Notes: generated by a model from the sequence alone, not told the origin. A DNA stretch of 64,000 nucleotides from Clavelina lepadiformis (GCF_947623445.1 NC_135245.1:18421501-18485500); one strand, 5' to 3'. Numbered from the stretch's first letter, positions 49,067 to 63,800 are shown. Translations and numbers: made by a program.

Positions 49067-52000
49067 TTATGGAAATTTCTGGGCCAGATACTGAGACAGA
49101 GTGTCATACACAAACATCATAATTGCTCCACCTGGTGAAAAATTTACATAAAAATCTAGTTAAAGCCACAAAGCTTGCAAAACCAAAACGAAAGTCAAAA
49201 ACTTACTTGGACCCAGTCTTAAGAGTTTCGGAACCAGACCCTTGTACAAAGCGCGAAACCTAACAATAAAAATCGCATGAAAACAATGTGTAAGTGGCAA
49301 GTTGGAAAAGTTTTATAAACAAATTTAACAATAATCCAGCAACACAGGATAGCTGCACCACCAGTGAGAGCTGCAGCGGAATCATACAGTAGTACAATCA
49401 TTATACAGCTATATGCAGTCACTTTACCATTCAGCTTACCCTTCCTCCTTGTATATGATTAGCATGGTATGATGGGCCCCAAAATATTTTGTCTGTCCAG
49501 GAACCGGTTGCGGCCCCTGTATACGACTCTTTGCTACATCGTAGGGAATATTTATGACAGAAGCAATTGATCCCGCTCCAAGACCAATCAGGAGCTTGTA
49601 GGCTGTTGTTTCAATCCAAGACTGGAAATGTATGTGTTGTTAAAGCGCAACACAGGTTATGCTGTGGTTTGTTATGTAGGAAGGCTTATTGAAGTGTCTT
49701 CTAAAGGACAATTTTTGTTTGTTATTCTGGATAAGAATGAACATTGCACAGTCAGGCAAAAAATAATCCAAACAAAAAATAACCATAGAACGTTACAGTT
49801 AGATATCGCAATGAAAGAGAAAATTATGCTTAAAGCACAAAATAGAAACATAAGTTGATATTAGAAAGTTATTTTCCCATTCTTGCCACACCTTTGGGTT
49901 CTTTTATGACTGGAATATTCCCACGATTGTAAGAAGGCCTTTTCAAAAACTATAACGAGCATTATGACAACCATAACAATAACTGAATTTAAAACAAAAC
50001 AGCTCTTTTATGTCCAGAAACTTATCTTATGAAATGTATTAGAAATGGCAATTGGCCGTGAAAGTTTCATTGAACTGCAAAAGCATGACGACCCCAAAGT
50101 ACTTTGTCGCCATCTGATACAATTCTGCTTCGCAATGTTATGACTGAGATCTATGACAAGTTTAAAGATAACCTCACAACACAGGGATTTATTACTTCAA
50201 CTTTTGAAGTGTGTCAATAATGAACAAATTAAACAAAATAATCAATCAAGTGTTAATGCCGACCGAAGAAAGAAAAGCCGTTTTGCAAAATAAAAGAAAA
50301 ATATACATGAGTAATATTTTCAGAATTTGAGAGCATTTCGCCGAGCATATGGGAGAAAGTGCTTAAGGTTAGACCTTGCGTGACAGAAACCGGTTGCCAG
50401 GCAACAAAAATTAAAAACAAAATTAATCCCATCTTACCTCTAACATTTGAAAAGCAACAAACGCATTGAAATTGCTGCACACGAAACCAACATTGGTCTA
50501 GGACCAACGGTGGTCCAACACAAAAGAGAACTTACAAAGTTTAAAAGCTTATTTTAAACCATCATATCGTTGCTCAACAAATCTATTTCATCCGTGACCA
50601 GACAGAACCCACGATAATATGACTAAGATATCAATTTAGCAATGTTAACTAAGTATATTATCGCCATTAAAATTGTTTTGTTGAAAAATCATCCACGTTG
50701 TTATGAATATGAGACATGTGTGCAGGAAGTGAATACTTACCAAGCGTTAATCATCACCGGCACTGAGTCATCCATTTTTCTTTACATTATTTGGCAAACA
50801 ATAATAATAATAATCCTACTAATCGGACATAAAGAAAAATGGCACTAAACTACTAGGATGAATTTATCTAAAAAATACCATCCAAATTTTTACCGTCTAC
50901 AACTTTTTGTATTTCAGTAGAAGATATGTACTTCAGGAACGTTACCTTGGATTCTGGAATATACGGTTTTGCAGAGTGATATATTCCAAAATAGACCATG
51001 TTCCACACACCATGTCTCCCTAACGTCGCTGTCAATCCTCTGTTGATTCCCTTGGTACCAAGACCTTCGGATTGGACGATCTTACGAGCTTTGGCGAAAG
51101 TGGATTCTTGCTACGATAAAGATTAATTTCTCAAGCAAGACACAAAAAATAGTTTTGTAGAATACCGAAAATTTTTTTTATGGAAAATAACCAGGAAACA
51201 AAGTTTTTGTGAAACAACATGTGGACTGTGCATGTCTGGGTCAAGTTTTTAATAAAGCTGTCGACACAAGAAGGCTATCAAATTTCTTTCCACAAAAATT
51301 CTCCTTCCATTTCCGCAGCTGAAAAAGGTGCAACAGAAAAATGACGTTTGTAACCCAACTCCAATCCTCAGTCATTGCCATTTTAGCGTGACCAAATCCT
51401 GCGAGCCCCCGTTGTATTTTAAGGTACTTGTGTCATTAGTACGCCTGCTTTTATTGACTTTCTATGTTACCCCGCTCTTATGAAGAAGCTTTATTCACCT
51501 CACATTGCGTGACAACAAGGCTTTTACCCCATTTATTTTTATTCCCGCCCCCGGGGTGATGTTTGATCAGTCCCAAAGTAAGATTAGTTCCTTTTTTTCG
51601 AATCTTTCATTATTATGTCAAGGTAACAATAGTCAAAAATATGTCTGTTATGCATCTAAAGTTGACGGATTCACAGAAAATATCAAAATGTGCCCACCCA
51701 TGAAACTTTACCCACATAAAGGAGGGATAAAGGAACCAGCTTAATAATTTACAATTTATTTCATTTCCCGCTTTATTTTATTGATTTGTAACTTGTTATT
51801 GCCAACATTGTCACCATAATCTTATTGTGTCCAATACTTTATGCTTACTACAGCCTTCAAGACATACTAATTATGATTAATTTACATCACAGTGTTAATA
51901 ATAACAAATTTGTATATGTATATATATAAATAAAACTCAATGAGAATATACCAGTTTAGGAAAACCAACTCACATCTTTAAGCTTGACATTCTTCTCTGA

Positions 52001-55000
52001 CTGCAGAAGAACTTTGACCCTTTCAAAAGGATTAATGACAACTCCTTCAGTTAAACCACTGCAAAGTCCAGCAAGGGAATACACCTAGCGGCAACAAATA
52101 ATAAATGGATGTAAACACTGAATATCTTCAAGATATTAAATATGTGCAACTGAAAAAAGATTGCATTGTTTCGTAATGCTAACTAATTTCCTAAAGTAAT
52201 CAGACTATATGAGTAATATTGAATTATAACTTACATCATGAACTTTAGCTTAGAGATTGCTAAATTGTAAATTATAGGTAAAAGTTGTATATTGCTATGA
52301 CTTTGTGGTTTGTTGCTTTAACGTTTCTATGTAAAGTATCTACAAAATTCGTATGTATCTAAAAAGAAAACAACTTTGTTGGACATTTGAAAAATTCAGA
52401 TGACAATCCACATAAAAATGTGAATCATGCTAAGTTTCTGTCGGATAAATCAAACATCATCAACTAGTTTCGTCTGCTTAAGTGGAAAAGAGTCAGCAGT
52501 TTATTTAAGAGATTTATCTTGTACGCATTTGTTATGGTTGAGCACAATTCTATGCAATGCCACAAGATATAGAATTGAGTAGCGATGGGGCATGATGGTA
52601 TTTAAGTGACAGTGTGATCAATTACACAGGTTCGTCCATGCCATGAATCATTGAACAAGAGCGCAAAGCTTAATAAATCGCCTAAAAACTTTGCTTCTTT
52701 TCTGAAAGCAGATACAATATTTGTGATGAATAATAATAATAACACAAGACACCCACAAAATCAAACATAGAAATCTATTGTTGTTTTCCAAAGATTTAAC
52801 CGATTTCAAGCAATAGTCAGACATATTTCAGTGACTTTTAAGTGTGAAGTCTGGGCGGTAAATGGGCAAAGGTTTTACGAGTTTGATTGAAAATCTATAC
52901 AAAATGGGTAAAATAACGCCGGTAAAATTGTGCTTGTCATATACATAGATATTTAAAATATAGTGAGTGTGCACTGTGCACCAATAAAATTACTAAACAA
53001 CTAATTTTAAAATATTTGAATCTTTCTTAAGTCAAACAGGAATGGAAAGAAATTTTCGATGCTTAATTGCTCATAGATTTGGGTCTTGAGCAGAAGCCAC
53101 TAAACAAACAATAGGGGAGCTGAAGATTATTTGACTTTGTGACAATGGCACATACACAATGGCATGATTTACTAAGAAAACACACAGAAGTGTTATTTGA
53201 AAAACGTTTTTATAAACTTTTGTCAATCAAATTTGTTTTTCAGCTTTTCCGAGCAAGCGCAGTAAACTAAGATTCTTGGTTGAAACATCTTGGAAAAAGC
53301 ACACGCCACATAGGAGATTTGTGCACAGTTTTCATCAGACAAATAGTTAAATGACCTAGTAAGTAAATACTTATACAAATACGCACGTTTACAAGAAACA
53401 GTCATTGGGTAAAATGACTCACATTAAGATGATATTCAGCCATTTAAGAATAAGACGTATATATCAGTCTTAAAAGTAAATAACAAAATTGAAAAGGTGT
53501 ATTACCACAGGAGTTTTTTCCCCACCCTGGCTAAATAAATGTTGGTATCTTTCAAAGAAGAAAAACTGCAAATACAACATTAATATCAGAGAAATTATAA
53601 AAAATACAACTGAAAGTACAAAGCATATCTTATTAAACATCAGTAAGTATGTCATTTTGTTTGGAAGTTTTTATAAGCAAATGGAAGCTCTATGCCTCCA
53701 TCTTGAGGTTAAATTTTTACCTTTACTGCTCTCTTAGGTGTCTCTGCTAAGATTGGAGGGAAAATTCCCTTGTAAAATGACAAAAACCTAGAAAAGGTGT
53801 GAATATATCATAACTGCTTGTTCATATATTTTCCTCAAATATATTCTGGTACATTTTATTTGCAACATTAATAATTATAGTAAAATAACTACCTAATTAA
53901 AATAATTTATGTAAAGACATAGATACAACCACAAAGCAAAGCAAAGTGGCTAATAACATGTAAATCATAAGCCAGCGGTTCCTAACCGGTGGGATATATT
54001 TAACCTATGCAATCCGTAAACGAAAAAAACGCAAAAAAAGTTTGTTTTGGTACGTTTCAAAAGTGTAGTGGCAAAAGAGTGGCTACAACAGCACCAAATT
54101 ATGATCAAACAAATAGCCTTTTACGGTAGACAGTAGACACTACAGATACATTGTACATGACAAGTATTGCCGTCATACATTACAAGTATTGCACTTTCAG
54201 CCTTGAAGACGTCACAGTTAAAAAAGCTCAGCAATAAATGTTTGATCATAATTTGTTGTAAATTAATTATCAGACAAGCATTTTACTTTTATTGTGTTAT
54301 ATTTGTACCGCGTGTGATTACAACAAGTTCATTAAACTGAAATACTTGGTTGGTTATGTTTAATTATGTATAGAAGTGGGACTACCAACAGCACTAGCTG
54401 GAAACTTTTTAAAACCAAACGAAGGAAATTGGACTTGGTGGTAAGCTTTAATGGGAAATCAGATGAAAAAGATTAAGAATCGCTGGCTTAAAACAAAGAA
54501 AAGAATTTTCAATAAGTATACAGAAGAAAGAGTTTTTCTACAACATTTTTTGGTTAACCATTTGTTGCCGACAATGTAACACAAATTTGGTGCTAGTTTT
54601 CACAGAGGCAGCAATGGCTATGATGCCACTATATGAAATTAACATGTTTAATGACTGGTGTTTGAATGAAGTACGGCAGTAGGTAGTGGTAGATAAGCAC
54701 ACACGTTTTGAATGGAAGACAACTTTGCAGGTAAGCGATTAATTACGAGTGATATTTATTTTTAGCCAAGAAATGCGGCATTTGACATTAAATGTACTAG
54801 TGAAGTAGTCTATTATATTTATTTTAAAAGTAAGTAAGTATTCTAAAATACTATTCGTATTCTTACGGCAATTACTGGTTCCAGGCTAAGCTGGCACTAA
54901 CAGCCAAGGCTAAGCTCAGAGAGCCAAGATTAGCATCTACCTTCCTGAATATAAATACAACAACTGTGCTGTAAGTTAAATTAAGTCAAAATAAAACAAG

Positions 55001-56874
55001 ATATTCCCATCATGCACTGAAATACGTGCAAGATATCGCCACCACGCATGTCATAATGAGCTGCAAATTTGGGTTCATTTTGCGACACATTGCTTAAACA
55101 GTTAATGTTATTAACGAGTTTTGTTTCCAGTATACTTACTGACAAATCCTCTTTGATTTAAAGTCAAATTATCGTAGCACTACCCTCACCCTAAGCAGTT
55201 TACTGTGTGCATTTTACTCTACTTTTAAGTGTAGAGAAAGTATGTTCAACTACAAAGTGTAAAAAATTGGTTTCACTGCCTCGGTCCTATTAAAAATGGC
55301 AGAGGGCCTGTAGTCATCATTAATGAAGAGACGTTTTTAACAACTAATATTCAAGTGTAGTATTTGAAATCTTAAACTTAACGTACCCTTCCGTCCTATA
55401 CATTGTAGTTACGCAATGACCGAGCGATCTATACTGCACTGAGTCCTTTACGCTACCTTGGAGTTGAAACCTACAAAAGTATAAATGAGTTTTGTCACAA
55501 AGTTAAGCAAGAAAAACATGTACTCTACAAATTTTAAAACTCCTAAAATCAAATAGAATTGGACAGGTTTGAACTTTTCAAACAATTACCTGGTTTTCAC
55601 GACATCAAGCGGATGCATTAAACAGATTTCAACTAAACCTGCAAAAAATATAAATACACAAATATTTACCTAACATTGTGGTCAAAATATATGCAGCAAA
55701 GATGAGTTACATTATGGTGTTGGGATATCACATGATACAAATACAAAGTGGATACCTTAACTTCACTTACTTAAAATTTTGAATAACACGAAGTAACTTA
55801 AATGGGCTTGAAAACACACATATTATAAAGCATGCAAAAAGCTTAAACTTACATAACACTCATTAACTCAATCTTTCGGCTACCTCAAAGTATGAGACGT
55901 TACAAATATTTCCCATCATTTTGATGTAATAAACATGATTTGATCAATCCCTGACAGTTCAGTTAGGACATTTTGGATCATAACCGTTGCATAATTATAC
56001 TATGAATTAAGCGTTAGTTAGAATCTCCGCATAATGTTTAGTGCAGTAGTCTAGAAACCACTTAATGACCAACCAGACAACCACTTTTTATGACAATTTT
56101 GTTGTGACCACGAAAGATTCCAGGTGAAAATGAAAATCTCCATTTAAAGTGAATATATTTCGGATAATATAATGTCATTTTCAATCTTTTTATGTTGTGA
56201 AGTGTATAACTTGGCATAAAACATAATGCAAATAATCTGAACATTACTTTTTGGTCATTTTGTGATAAACCAAGTCGACGTAGCTCTGGTTATCATATTT
56301 TGTAAACTGTTAGTATGTATAGTAAATTCGGTAGCATAACCAAACTGGTCCAGGTTCTGGAATAAGGAGAAAAGAATAAGACACAAAAGCCCGACAACTG
56401 ACATTAAAAATGCAAGTTGTAATATAAGACTGTTGCATATTTATATATACATATGTTTGTTTTGTGCTTAACTGGTGTAAAAATGTTAAAACTGATGAGT
56501 TGATTACTGCAATGCATACACGTCTATTAACTTCAAATGCAAAAAACTTTAAATAAGTCTAAGTAGTTCAATGGCCCAACGGGTTCTTCATATTTCAAGT
56601 TTCCACTATGTACACATCATTAACACTATGTGCTAACTGCCAAGTATATATACGCGTATTTTTAATTAGCTGTAAGTGTAATTATATATATATATTATTA
56701 TAACTATTATTCATAAATCACAGATAACATGAATGAGTAAAAAATATTACCTGCACTTCCCCCGGAGACAAGCTGCTGAAACATTCGCTTGTACGACGTT
56801 CCATATTGTTGTGTTTGCACACTCTTTGCAACTTGCTGCGGAGTAGTGGTAAGAAGTGGAGGATCTCCGGCCAT
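49067..56874 (-). CDS. SLC25A21: Mitochondrial 2-oxodicarboxylate carrier (SLC25A21/ODC)
   Basis: Exons in transcription order: 56874-56751, 55638-55590, 55470-55387, 53787-53721, 53565-53506, 52084-51974, 51110-50946, 49621-49440, 49259-49207, 49131-49067; 319 codons with all phases consistent. The three carrier repeats show their signatures: HPLDVVKTR, NPFERVK and IPYDVAKSRIQGPQPVPG. GGSAGLVEICLMHPLDVVKT and GLTATLGRHGV are shared with human SLC25A21, which settles the subfamily. The protein sits in the inner mitochondrial membrane with six helices and exchanges 2-oxoadipate and 2-oxoglutarate in lysine and tryptophan breakdown. It has about 20 more N-terminal residues than human. The human GPGGAVM near the end is GPSGAIM here. 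It lies tail to tail with Pax1/9. Confidence 0.97.
53973..54485. mobile_element. hAT-like non-autonomous element in an slc25A21 intron
   Basis: Left end CAGCGGTTCCTAACC and reverse-complemented right end CAGCGATTCTTAATC are hAT-type termini. No clear 8-bp target duplication remains. It lies between exons 3 and 4 of slc25A21. Confidence 0.65.
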
Positions 56875-59800
56875 TTAAATAAATAAATTATAAATAAATA
56901 ATCTACATAAAAACTAATCTGAAAAAATGTAGTTTTTATTGTATTTTGTTAATAACAACTAACTTGCAAAATGTGAAACAATTCTCAAGTATGACATATT
57001 AAGTCGTAAAATCAGCCACAAACTTCGTCTCAACATTTAGCTAACTCCCACTATGCTCCCTTTTCAAGTAGTTCTGTATCATACGATAACATTATTACAA
57101 GACTTAAATTGCATACACTTTGTATCTTACATGAGCCGGCAAATTCAATGCTTTAGCACACTTTAAGGCTAGGAAGTAAAAAAAGTGTAACTATATCAGC
57201 AATGAAAGAAGGCTTATGCTGAATCAGCACTCCCGAAACCACAGTGCTTGTAAGCCTATATATAAATATTTGCTGACCACACCTCCTGTTAAACAAGCTA
57301 TTTTGTTGCTTAGGTTCCACACTCCATATTTTGATGCACTTCTTAGAAGCAGACCAAAACAAAAACTGTCTTTTTGTCACATTTATACTTTGATCGCTGG
57401 TTAAATAATATAAATTCCTTGCCTTTAAAGTTTAATAACAATGATAGTTTAGCCAATTTTCATAACAAGCATGTCCAAAGCTTGTGGATAAAGCTTTTAA
57501 GGTTAGTCCTTGAGTTTCGTTACGTTTAAATGACATTGAATCCCACGTGCCACATGCATCGACGTTATTAAACCCTGAGGCTATTGTAAGCCATGTTGTT
57601 AGCACAACGTAACAAACTTATAACCCTACACCTGAAAAACTAGTTTGTATCTAATTGTGACAAATGCTATTGTAATCTATGTCAACCAAATACCGATCAA
57701 ACATTCACAAAAATGGAGTTGCAACATCATGACATGTACAACATACACAGTATTATACATTATAAATATAAGTTCATTGATATTCACATCATATTATTAG
57801 AACATAATATATATACTGAGCTTGACATATTTGTAGATGAAATTTACCAAAAAATATCCACAAAAATGAAAACTATTGCTCTAAATATATAGATCAATAC
57901 TTTAATACATTAGATTTGGAACAATTTTAGAGTATAAATTTTATACCATACAATAAGTAACAAAACTGTTATAATATATAGCATAGGCCTACTGTATTTA
58001 GGTTATATTATACATATCTTAATTTTTTCAGTATTTTTGTAAACAGATATTGGTAAAATATTTATAGTTTTGTGAAAAGCTACTCAATTTCATGCATTAC
58101 TGACAACTTGTAAGTCATTATTAACAACAGCAAGACCAAAAAAATATTCTACATGCACTCTCTACTTTCAAATGCACACTGTAACAATCCAGTACCATTT
58201 GGTGCAGGCTTCATCAACTATTTTTGTCCAAACTTGGTTTGAAATAAAGCGCTGTTTTGATCTTGTCACCAAGTAGGGCAGGTGCAGGCACTCAAATTTA
58301 AAAAAGGCATTTCCCAAGCACTTTGCTATCGTTCTGGCCCTCTATTATGATAGTTATTGTTGTACCAGAATATCGAATCTTGCAGGTTTCAAGTTATTGG
58401 GATTTCACTGCTTTTCTAGCCCTTTACTTATGTGTGAGCATGTACTTGTGATATACTGCTACTGGTGTCACAGTTAGCACCCGTTTTTTTCTGCGCACTG
58501 TTAACAAAGTGGCCATTTCACCTAGATCAGGCATGTGCAACCTTTTTCACTGGAGGGCCAAATACAAAATTTTGAATGACAACGCGGGCCACATGATTTT
58601 TCAGAAAAAAACTAGTATCGTAAAACGACTTTTCTATGCAGTTTATGTAGTTAAGAAATAGATTTAATGCAGTCCACGACACACTTGCGCGACAATTTAT
58701 TGACAAATTGTGAATAATTGTCGATGGAAGATGAGAAAACTGAAGAAAATGAAGTTCTAAAATTTTGCTGAGCACCACGCGGGCCGCATGGAACAACCTG
58801 GTGGGCCGCAGTGCGGCCCGCGGGCCACTGGTTGCACATGTCCGACCTAGATGAACAAAAACAGTTTTCTCACTGGACGATTTCTGCCTCAAGGTATAAG
58901 AAGCACACTTCTATATAGAATTCCCAGAGGTTTCTAGCTTCCTGGAAGAATTCTGATACTAGAAGTGCTGTCGACCACTGATGACTCGAAATCCTGTCGA
59001 TTGTAAAACTTTTGATTTTTGCAAAGAACTTCGAATTCACTATGCCTCGATGGCCATAACTTAAAAATTACACGGAAAGCTGCAGGTTAAAAAAATTTCC
59101 AAAAAGTTGCTTAAAACTTCAGTGCATATATATATGGAGTCTCTTATACTTTTGCACTCTGACTTGAAGGTTTAACTGGAAAAGAATTATGAGGCAATAA
59201 AAAAGAAATTATGAAGTGACTAATTCTGTAACTATGGGAATGCAAAAATAAAGAAGACCCTATACTTTTTAGGCTATTTGCAAACCAATTTGAGGTTTAT
59301 TAATCAGGTTGAATCCACGCTTCAGAGGGAGCGTTCAAGTGATACCTGTTGAACCACTCGTACCAAGTGATACCACTTGAACCAGTATTATTTAGCCGTA
59401 TTCACCACACTTACCACTATATGGCTGATATCTCAGGAAAATTTTTCAAATCTGGACTTTTTTCACAGCGTGACTACAAGTAGTACAAAGAACTACACCG
59501 ATCAGTTTGGAGAACACGATGCCCGAAGGGGCATTTCATGTTCCGAGTTACTCTGTTTAAAAAACAGGCGCAAGTGCATGACCAACAGTTAAACGGAGTA
59601 ACTTTGGTTTGACCTCAGTGTGGCATGGAGCACTAGGTTGGAAAGTTAGCTAAGTGCACAGGGATAGAAATTAATTGCGCATATAATGGCTATTGCTTCA
59701 TCTGGTTGTGCGAGGATTTATCACCCAAAAACAGTAAACTTCCCAATCTGGATGAAGCAAAAACGTCTTGGTCCAGCCATACCATAGCTTGCGTACTTAC

Positions 59801-60853
59801 CCACAATGCTGACACGCGAGACTGGGATGTACTGACTACTAAACTATGGCACTATTTGACCAGAAATTATGCAAAGAAAGACCCTAACCGACAACATTTG
59901 GCATGAAGTACAAACTCTTTGCTTATTTATTATAAACTGAAGTTCAAACAACAGTGTCATTTTCTAAATTGTGCGGGCTGATACACAAAGTTTTGGTTTT
60001 AGTTCAAAGCAAAGGTACACACCCACCTGGTGCATTTATTTGAGACCCCTGCTACCCAAATTGGGACCTCAAATGACTGTACACTGCTGCATTAGTCTGT
60101 AAACCTAACCCACATGCACAGTAGCGACTGTAGTTGAAGTGTTGGTATAAGTGTTTCGCCTATTGTATGGCCTATCAAGGTTTCGTGTATAGTTCAACTA
60201 AGACTTCTCTTGTAAAGCTCAAACCAGTAGGCTATACGAGTTGCCGTTTTTTAAAGAAGGTTACTAAGTTCAACTTGACAAAATTAACACAATTCCTATC
60301 ACATGTTTGCCTCGTGCACTTCCTTATTGGCCAAGTGTTTTTAATTTTCCCTTTCACGTTGACATTTCTGTTTTTCAGTCAAGAACCCTTTAAAACCGAA
60401 TACAACCGGCCTAATCATTGTGAGGTTTTAATGCTTATGGTTGTCTCCATTTACAACATGCATGGCTACCTTAGTAAGGCTGCAAATGGAAAGTTTTGCA
60501 GTTGACGTCATCGTAGTAGTTTTGTAGGCTACCCTCCGTTATCTAACGTTACCTCGAACATTATAATCAAAAGGACATGCCCCCTGTCAGTAATTGCCAT
60601 AACCTTAACTTATTCATCTGGGGCGATTATTTGACGTTGTAATCTAAATGTAAATGTAATCAAACACCTGCAGTTGGCCAAATTTATTGAATTAAACAAA
60701 TTGAAAGTCGAAATTTTTGTTAAAATTTGCCGATTCAAATTACTCACACTGACATTTAAGAATTTGAAATTTACGAATTTAACCAGATAGTATTAAAAAC
60801 AACAAGGCAAAGGTCGTCTCAATTCCATGGTCGTTAGTGGGCGCTTTGCCTGT
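56875..60853. other. Intergenic region between slc25A21 and the cysteine-rich gene
   Basis: The right side of slc25A21 should hold its promoter. Apart from one hAT-like element at 58528 nothing is recognised; frames at 59706-59906 and 60134-60505 are not like any family I know. Confidence 0.45.
58528..58844. mobile_element. hAT-like non-autonomous element (317 bp)
   Basis: Left end CAGGCATGTGCAACC; reverse-complemented right end CGGACATGTGCAACC. A perfect 8-bp target duplication ACCTAGAT lies at 58520-58527 and 58845-58852. The inner part has GGGCC/GCGGGCC blocks typical of hAT MITEs. No transposase. Confidence 0.9.
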
Positions 60854-63800
60854 TCAAGCAGAACTACTTTGTTGGGCGCATCCGGATAGACAACGTTGGC
60901 ATCCCATTCCTTGAATTCGCTGTCCTGGAGATAACCTTGGACAGCTTGCACAGGCCAGACGAGCACGGCGGACGCATGTGGCTCGAGCCAATTGACTAGT
61001 TACTGGAACATGACCTGAAGAAAAACCAAAGAATATTTTAAAACTTACGAAAGACAACTACTGTATTAAGAACTTTATCCAAAAAACTCGTATAATCTTG
61101 TACTTAGAAATCTTGAAGAGCAGATACTTACCGCAAGCATTTGCAACACACTGAGCACATTCAACACTTTCAGATGGCATCTGGTTTGTGAAAGCCGAGC
61201 TTCTACAACTGGCAGACGAAAGACATGTCTGCCTACAAATACCATAGTTTCGCCCTTGTGCTCTGTTATTGCCACCGTACCCTCCTGGTCTTCGCTGGTT
61301 GTTTGGTGAATGGCTTAGTCCGGAAGGGTTAAAGCTGTTATCTGGCGTATCGGGCAATTCCACTTTTGGTCCTACACCAGGCGGTTTTTGTCGTCGTGGA
61401 AAAGGATTGAGAGTTTGGGAACTTGGTTCTTCTGTAAAAGAGGAAAACACTTGTAAATGGTCAGATCTTTACTTTCCTAAACATCCTTCAATCATGAAGT
61501 AAATAACTAACCGTCATCGGTGAAACATCCCGAGATGCAAGTCCTGCATTCTCCCATGCGACGTTCCTCCTCATCTCCTGCTGGAGGACACGACGAACAT
61601 TCAGCGCGAGCATCTACCACGCAATCCAAAACCTCACTTCGATTGCTTCTTTCAAACTCACCTGAAGCAAACAAACATCAACTAGTTTTTTGCGCCTCTT
61701 CAAAACAGCTAAATCAACACAGTGCTCAAATTTTGCAAAGAGCGACTCTAAAAGTGTAATAAACCTACCACACTCCTGCATGACGCAACTACGACATTCT
61801 CTTCGCGAACTCATGACGCTGTTTCGAACCTCGTTCCGGCTCGGACACACGTCCGATTGCTCACAAGATTTCATGCAGGAAAATCGTGAAAACATGCGTC
61901 TCGGTAGCTTGGGTCTGTTCATCCCGGAGCATCGTTGCACGCAAGTGATGCATTTCCTCTTTGTATTTTGCTCCTCATCACTCATCGTAGGACACTCGGA
62001 GCATTCCTCACGAGCTTCCTCCAAACATTCCATGAAGTCGTCTCTATCATTCTGGTTGGGAGGACCTGTACGATAAAGCATAACGAAAGTTCATCACGTG
62101 AAACAGAGATTAGGAGAGTTACTCAGAAAATCAAGAAGTAAGTACACAACTCAAAAGTACATTTTTTTATTTTCAATTGTTTTACCGCATCTGCTCATTA
62201 TGCATCGTCGGCACGTTGAGTCAGGTCTTCCAAATCGTTGCATTCCTTCAATCAACGACGGACAAGTGTTGTTGTTAACGCATTTACCGTGACATCTTTT
62301 CCTCATCAGTCCTTGAAAACGTCTTATTGGCTTAAATCCAGGTCCATCTTAAAAATGATTTATATTTGATGAGGAATTTCAAATGGAAGATGTTGTAAAT
62401 TGTCCGACACTTTGTGTAAAACTGTTTTCTAAACTCAACTGAAAGACTCACTGTTATAAGGGGAGCAGTTTCTGACACATTCCTTGCAAGTTCTCATTCG
62501 ATTTTGTTCCTCATCGGAAAAAGTTGGACATTCGTCACAATTACTGCGAGCTTCTTGAATACAATCAGCCACATCGCTTCGATTGTTTCGATTAAATGGA
62601 CCTGACATTGGAAAGAGTTTTTAAGCTAAGCAACAAAGTTTTAGAGCTAAGTCGATTGAATGTTTGTTTCATACCACATTGCTCCATGACGCAACCCTTG
62701 CAGTAGTTGCTCATTCCTTCCATTTTTGTCATCAGCTCATCTCTGGATGGGCAGTCCCCTTCACTCTGGCAGTTTTTCATGCAAGCAAATTTCTGAAACG
62801 GACCACGACCCGGAAGAAACCCTCCGGGACGTAAACCACTTGGTCGTTGATGATTGCCAGTTGAGCCTGTTCGATAGTTTGGTTCCTCTGTAATGCGCGA
62901 AAACCCTCGTAAGTTGTCGAGTTATTACTTTCCTAAATATAAGTCCGCTCATGAAGTGAAGAACTGACCGTCATCGGTGAAACATCCCGAGATGCAAGTC
63001 CTGCATTCTCCCATGCGACGTTCCTCCTCATCTCCTGCTGGAGGACACGACGAACATTCAGCGCGAGCATCTACCAGACAATCCAAAACCTCACTTCGAT
63101 TGCTTCTTTCAAACTCACCTGAAGCAAACAAACATCAACTAGTTTTTTGCGCCTCTTCAAAACAGCTAAAGACAACACAGTGCTCAAATTTTGCAAAGAG
63201 CGACTCTAAAAGTGTAATAAACTTACCACATTCTTGCATGACGCAACCACGACATTCTCTTCGCGAACTCATGACGCTGTTTCGAACCTCGAACCGGCTC
63301 GGACACACGTCCGATTGCTCACAAGATTTCATGCAGGAAAATCGTGAAAACATGCGTCTCGGTAGCTTGGGTCTGTTCATCCCGGAGCATCGTTGCACGC
63401 AAGTGATGCATTTCCTCTTTGTATTTTGCTCCTCATCACTCATCGTAGGACACTCGGAGCATTCCTCACGAGCTTCCTCCAAACATCCCATGAAGGCGTC
63501 TCTATCATCCTGGTTGGGAGGACCTGTACGATAAAGCATATAGAACGCTCATCATGTGAAAGAGAGATTAGTAGAGTTACTCAGAAAGTCACCAAGTAAG
63601 TACACAACTCAAAATATTTTTATTTTCTGAATTTTTTTACCGCATCTGCTCATTATGCATCGTCGGCACGTTGAGTCAAGTCTTCCAAATCGTTGCATTC
63701 CTTCAATCAACGACGGACAAGTGTTGTTGTTAACGCATTTACCGTGACATCTTTTCCTCATCAGTCCTTGAAAACGCCTTATTGGCTTAAATCCAGGTCC

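Noticed and set aside
60134-60505. 123-codon plus-strand frame
   Set aside because: No recognisable motif and no splice partner; its composition matches the surrounding non-coding DNA.
61690-62076. Plus-strand frame of 128 codons, with its twin of 185 codons at 62977-63534
   Set aside because: Antisense shadows of the cysteine-rich exons; they cross real introns and have no family resemblance.
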